In this document: positions 60,234 through 64,000 of the stretch, one piece after another
Layout of the letters: each line of letters begins with the position of its first letter
How positions within the stretch are numbered: the stretch's first letter is position 1
Assembly: GCA_026874595.1 (NCBI GenBank)
Contig: CM049307.1
Span: forward strand, 23,847,079-23,911,078
Direction of reading: 5' to 3'
Origin: Sipunculus nudus
Lineage: Eukaryota > Annelida > Sipuncula > Golfingiida > Sipunculidae
Length of the DNA: 64,000 bases
The notes under the pieces: generated by a model
Told to the model about the DNA's origin: nothing
The model's input: only the letters and a program-made list of their open reading frames with translations
Database searches by the model: none
Program-made: the position numbers and the translations under genes

Positions 60234-60416
60234 TTTTTAAAGTTTACACATTTTTCCTCTATTTTTGAGATATATAAATACAGACACAATCTTGGCCTGT
60301 TGGTTAATCTGTTTGATGCTTCAGTTGAATGGGTATATACTACCATTCTGATGATAAAATTTCCTTTTGCGAATCTCTTCCCAGTCAGCTGAGCGTCATG
60401 ACCCATGGGTCACTTG

Positions 60417-61001
60417 TTCAAGGGCCCAGCAGCGATTATGATCAAATGATATTAGGGAATAACTCAAAAAAAGAATTTGTGGTACAGTCATCAAACCTAC
60501 AGTTTAGATGCATCTTATCAAGGGCTAGGCCAAGTTCGAATATGGATGACCTTGATGCATTTTTCAAGGTCTCAGAGGCGATAACGCTGAAGTGATGTTA
60601 ACTTTAATATCTCACTGAGGGATGCATGGATTGGTCCAAAAATTAAATTGACATAAGATCTTTGATAGCATTGTTTTCTACAGAAGACAGGTGGCGCCAC
60701 CTTATGTTGTTTTTGTGCTAGAATGATGTTTAAACGGAATAACTTTATAAGAATTTGATTTACAGTCACCAAACCCACAAATTTGATGCATCTTATCAAA
60801 GGCTAGGTCAAATTTGAACATGGATGACCTTGATACATTCTTTCAAGGTCACAGCAGGGATTATGTTAAAATGAAATTACGGCAATAACTCAAAAAAAAT
60901 TGTTGGTACAGTCACCAAACTTACAGGTTAGATGCATCTTATCAAGGGCTGGGGGGAGGGGGGTGGGTTAATTGTCAGGGGATAATATGGCACCTGCGGT
61001 G
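60417..61001 (+). repeat. terminal part of B1 with 'gatgcatcttatcaa' units
   Basis: Three imperfect ~150-300-bp units ('gtacagtcaccaaac..acag.ttagatgcatcttatcaagggctagg', near 60483, 60762 and 60905), with 'gatgaccttgat' and the palindrome at 60690. Confidence 0.7.
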
Positions 61002-61314
61002 AATGTGAATTAGGATCAAAAGGAAAAATTTATTTTGTTTGTTTTGGATCTGGTGATATTATATTTTCAGACAGACACTCCAAAACCAGTCCCAACCAAG
61101 GTATGCATGAGAGCAATCACTGACCCAAATTTTAATGAAAATGGATGATATTTAGGAAAGTTATCACACGGAAAAAAAACCTGCCAGACGGACAGACAGA
61201 CAGGGACAAACAGACATTCCAGGGAAGTGGGGGACAATAATATACCTTTAGACAGGGTCTAAAATTTTAACTTATTAGTTATAACACTGAATGAATATAT
61301 AAAAAAGGAAACAT

Positions 61315-61780
61315 AAAGTTGCAACCAAAATATCAAAATATATTGGAATCCTGAATAAATTAAAACATTATCTACCTATTCCTATACTTATAATTATATG
61401 TGATACACGTATTCTATTACACTTAAATTATGGCATTCTTATATGGGGCTTTGATATGAATAGATTAAAAAAACTTAAAAAAAACATAAGAATTATCACA
61501 AATAGCAAATACAATGCCCACACCAAACCAATTTTTAAATCATTAAAGATCCTAAAAATAAATGACATTTTCATACTAAATATAATACTGTTATGAAGCA
61601 CTACCACAATTTTTACAAACATTTAATTTTTTAACAAGGACAGTGACACATAAACATGACACAAGACATAAGTATACCCTTGTTACAAATAAAACCAGAA
61701 CTAAGATAGCAGACAACTTTCTGAGAACACCAAAAGTCATAAAAGGGACAAAATCTTCACTCATAGTCTTCAAGGATTGA
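61315..61780 (+). pseudogene. non-LTR retrotransposon (LINE) RT C-terminal remnant
   Basis: Frame 61315-61596 reads KVATKISKYIGILNKLKHYL, then HLNYGILIWGF, LKKLKKNIRIITNSKYNAHT and PIFKSLKILKINDIF before TGA. This is the conserved tail of LINE reverse transcriptases (ISK..GIL..L....LP, LNYGI..WG, LQK..IRIIT.SKYNAHT.PIF). After a frameshift the text continues at 61649-61780 as HKHDTRHKYTLV and NKTRTKIADNFLR to TGA, the usual end of such proteins. Endonuclease and catalytic FADD regions are absent. The clade is not determined. Confidence 0.82.
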
Positions 61781-62063
61781 TTTGCTACACCAAACAACAT
61801 TTTATAAATACATATAAAGACAAATGCCTTCAGAAAAAACTGTTACATCTTTTTCAAAAATTAGTCTAAGTAAAAAAAAAAAAACCTTAAAATAGATAAC
61901 AAACTGTTATTTCAGCAACTCAAGTTGATAATCTTCCCAGTTTCTATAACACTTTGTATAAAACTTCACCTCCTTATTATGTACAATTTCTCTATTTCTA
62001 AGTTGGCTGTTTTATGTCAAATAAAATTTTCTCCCTCTCTTTTTCCCTGTGTGTGTGTATATA
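61781..62063. other. spacer; possible 3' tail of the LINE
   Basis: A-rich runs near 61870-61885. Otherwise no feature. Confidence 0.4.
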
Positions 62064-63292
62064 CAGTGAAACCTGAACCAAGCGACCACTGCCGCCAGCG
62101 ACAGTCTGTGACTTATGACCGAAAAATGAATGCACCGAGCTTAATCACTCTTTAATGCCCCTGTTTTGAGCGACCGTTTGTGGTACGCGACCATCGACCG
62201 CTCAAATGTGACCGGTCACTGGTCTTTACCTCCGTTAAGCGACCGCCTGGTGAAGCGGTAGTGGCAACTGGCGTCCTAAGTTAAGACTAAAACGACCGTG
62301 CCATTGACCGTCTCGTGAATGTGCTGGTGGGAATGGTGACCTACTTTTCCCGCGGTGAATTGGACATCAATTCAGAATACCCCCTCCAGGTGTCAATGGC
62401 CCAGGGTCCGCGTGGTTTTAATCTTTCTCGAAAAATGAAAGTTCTGCGAATATTGCGAGGGAACATGTAAAACGACGCAATTCTTTAATTCTGTGTACCA
62501 TTACTTTTTTTTAGCACAGCCTATCTTTGAACACGTATTTGTTTAACGATTGTCTAAAACATCTTTACAGTAAACAGGTAAGGATCACGTGCTCTAAGGA
62601 AAATCCCTCATTAATATTCATCGAATAGAACTCCCGTTCTATTTCTGACACGCTGCGGTTGTTGACCAGTTGACCGGAGTTCATAGCTAGTCTTAGCGAT
62701 GTGTAAATAACATTTGCGCGGATTTAATTTAAAAAAAGTGAGTCATGAAAGTAAGTTTGTCATTGCTTAATTTAAGCTATCAACTGTCATTGCTTATCAC
62801 ACACATTTTGACTTGACAACATGTCAGTTCGTGACGACGACAAACTGACGACCTGCTTCGATAACATCAATAGAATATTCATCAATAAGGCAATAGGACT
62901 CAATGCTTACTACCATAGTACCAATATAGAGAGACAGTTTGATAACGTGAGCAGTCACCTGTAATCTAATGATTGATCCCTTCATACCTGCTTTGAAGTT
63001 TATTGAGATTTTAATGGGGTCTGCTTCTAATTACGGTGAGCACAAGTCAGTGATCAACAAAGTGACTCAGTGTGTACTCATGGTACATCATTAATTAGCG
63101 GTTTGTGTTTGTGCAATATGACAAACAAGCTATTCAAAGCCTTTGACAAAGGCTTGTTTAATAAAGTTATAAAAGGACCAGCTTTCTTCGATAATTATAA
63201 ATAAGATTCTCTTTGTTAAGCAGAACAAGATTGATTCAATGTTTTAAGTAAATATTGTTGTTAACTTGTAAATATTGTTGTGAATATCTTGA

Positions 63293-63340
<48 letters not shown>

Positions 63341-63510
63341 AGTATGTATTTTTATAATAAATAAATAAATGTTTACGTAGACATATATGCCTATATATTC
63401 TTTGTTCGTTTCATGCTGAGACTTAGACCACCTGAGACTTAAGACCACCTGTGACTTAAGACCGCTTTTGGTGTGGCACATCAGGTGGTCTTAACTCTCA
63501 GGTTTTACTG
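62064..63510. mobile_element. pogo/mariner-type non-autonomous element, 1.45 kb
   Basis: The left end CAGTGAAACCTGAACCAAGCGACCACT and right end (other strand) CAGTAAAACCTGAGAGTTAAGACCACC are inverted, with TA on both outer sides. The left ~250 bp is GC-richer, with repeated 'gcgaccg' (62098, 62171, 62240). The right end repeats 'gacttaagaccacctg'. A TA microsatellite lies at 63298-63338. No transposase frame. Confidence 0.75.
63298..63338. repeat. (TA)n microsatellite
   Basis: About 20 TA units inside the pogo-type element. Confidence 0.95.
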
Positions 63511-64000
63511 TATATATATATAAGGTTAGATTGATTTGTGTGAAATTCTCATAAGTTGAATACTCTGCCTGTTTCGAATTAATCAGCTTTAGTTCCAAGT
63601 ACAAGGGAGATAAATTATCACCAAGTAAAACATATTATTGCATATTTGTATATGTCAAAGATTTTTTACTAAATTCAGTGAGAGAATGTGTGCCATTGGT
63701 GTAGTTCAGTAATGTACTTATTTACCTGAAGCCTGTATCTGCTCTGAAAACAAGTATTGTAATTTTTTCAGTTTATCTGTGCAGCCATGATAGTCATAAT
63801 CTTAAAATTATATGAAGAAAATATGATGCTCAAATCTTAGGAAGACTGAAGGAATTCTCCATAGATATTGGCAGCCTTAGAAATGCTGTTCTTTTATGAA
63901 AAATCAGAGGAAAAGTGATTGTCAAAGTTTTTCAGAGTTTGTGCCACTGTGGTCAGTATCAGCTGCTTGCCATTAAGACATACCTGAAGAAATCAATCAC
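63511..64000. other. intron stretch, nothing recognised
   Basis: AT-rich, no exon or element end. Confidence 0.5.

Larger units (their letters stand above)
56207..60416 (+). mobile_element. family C element C1 (complete, nested in B1, hosts A5)
   Basis: TTTTAGCTCAGCTGACTGAAAGTCATCTGAGCTATAG at the start (hairpin), then (GTCTGTCC)n. At the end come CAGCTGAGCGTCATGACCCATGGGTCACTTG (60386-60416) and TT. The core is 5-6 units of ~340 bp. A5 is inserted in the last unit: 'cacctatattt' before and 'tttttaaagtttacac...ctatttttgagat' after restore the unit text. Confidence 0.85.
54219..61001 (+). mobile_element. family B element B1, host of nested B2 and C1
   Basis: Three pieces of one element: 54219-54520 (TTGTATCCCCAGAC start, leader, GGTGGTGCCACC at 54504), 55750-56206, and 60417-61001. 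The last piece has GGTGGCGCCACC (60690) and ends 'attgtcaggggataatatggcacctgcggtg', a worn form of the B 3' hairpin; the CTAG tip is lost. Removing B2 joins 'cctatta' to 'ttatttacttg', matching the uninterrupted B0 text 'cctattattctttacttg'. Removing C1 joins 'gatgcacttt' to 'ttcaaggg', matching 'gatgcatttttcaagg' at ~60554. Confidence 0.82.
51173..64000 (+). other. CLEC16A: following CLEC16A intron (no 3' exon found)
   Basis: From the donor at 51173 to the window edge I find only mobile elements and AT-rich DNA. The intron is therefore at least 12.8 kb. Confidence 0.6.

Overview
Metazoan nuclear DNA, most probably from a mollusc. The bases are AT-rich and full of interspersed repeats, with no prokaryotic gene organisation. 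The host-gene signal is two short, well-spliced exons on the + strand (13414-13534 and 51130-51172). Read across the splice they give a peptide I recognise as part of CLEC16A (Drosophila ema, C. elegans gop-1), an endosome/autophagy regulator. Exon 1 ends in phase 1 and exon 2 restores the frame exactly. The intron between them is 37,595 nt, and no other CLEC16A exon was found, so the whole window appears to lie inside this gene. The mollusc assignment rests on the repeat types, which resemble 'pearl'/HINE-like elements described in bivalves; this is inference.

Layout. 1-900: a DIRS-type retrotransposon RNase H fragment and an orphan repeat core. 1035-2185: family A element A1. 2676-8044: a Tigger/pogo DNA transposon whose transposase is broken by one in-frame stop, with a family C element (C2) inserted behind the gene. 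8355-9167: C3 remnant. 9572-12178: A2, split by a 1.55-kb TTAA-flanked element. 13414-13534: CLEC16A exon. 16252-19730: family B element B0 with a 570-bp higher-order satellite. 19919-21790: long-inverted-repeat element. 22687-24491: C4. 25844-27172: another inverted-repeat element. 28004-30330: A-like element with C5 nested in it. 36159-38794: element whose inverted ends are made of short minisatellite units. 40433-41892: A3. 42830-43197: tail of a family E element. 47886-48139: 250-bp hairpin. 51130-51172: CLEC16A exon. 51573-53020: A4 and B3. 54219-61001: a nested stack (B2 and C1 inside B1, A5 inside C1). 61315-61780: LINE reverse-transcriptase remnant. 62064-63510: pogo-type MITE.

Main result. 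Families A, B and C have unrelated sequences but one architecture: a 5' terminal hairpin, then a GC-rich microsatellite, a tandem core, an inverted copy of the 5' motif, a 3' hairpin, and an end at CTAG (or CTTG) before TT, with no target-site duplication. This is the layout of Helitron2/Helentron-like non-autonomous rolling-circle elements. Nested insertions allow the empty sites to be rebuilt and support the boundaries. The families also share a 12-bp palindrome, GGTGGCGCCACC (18 perfect copies), spaced alternately about 148 and 129 bp in family A. It resembles the core of a CTCF motif and decays mostly at its central CpG. Several elements also carry dense nuclear-receptor half-sites (AGGTCA). 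None of these regulatory readings has been tested.
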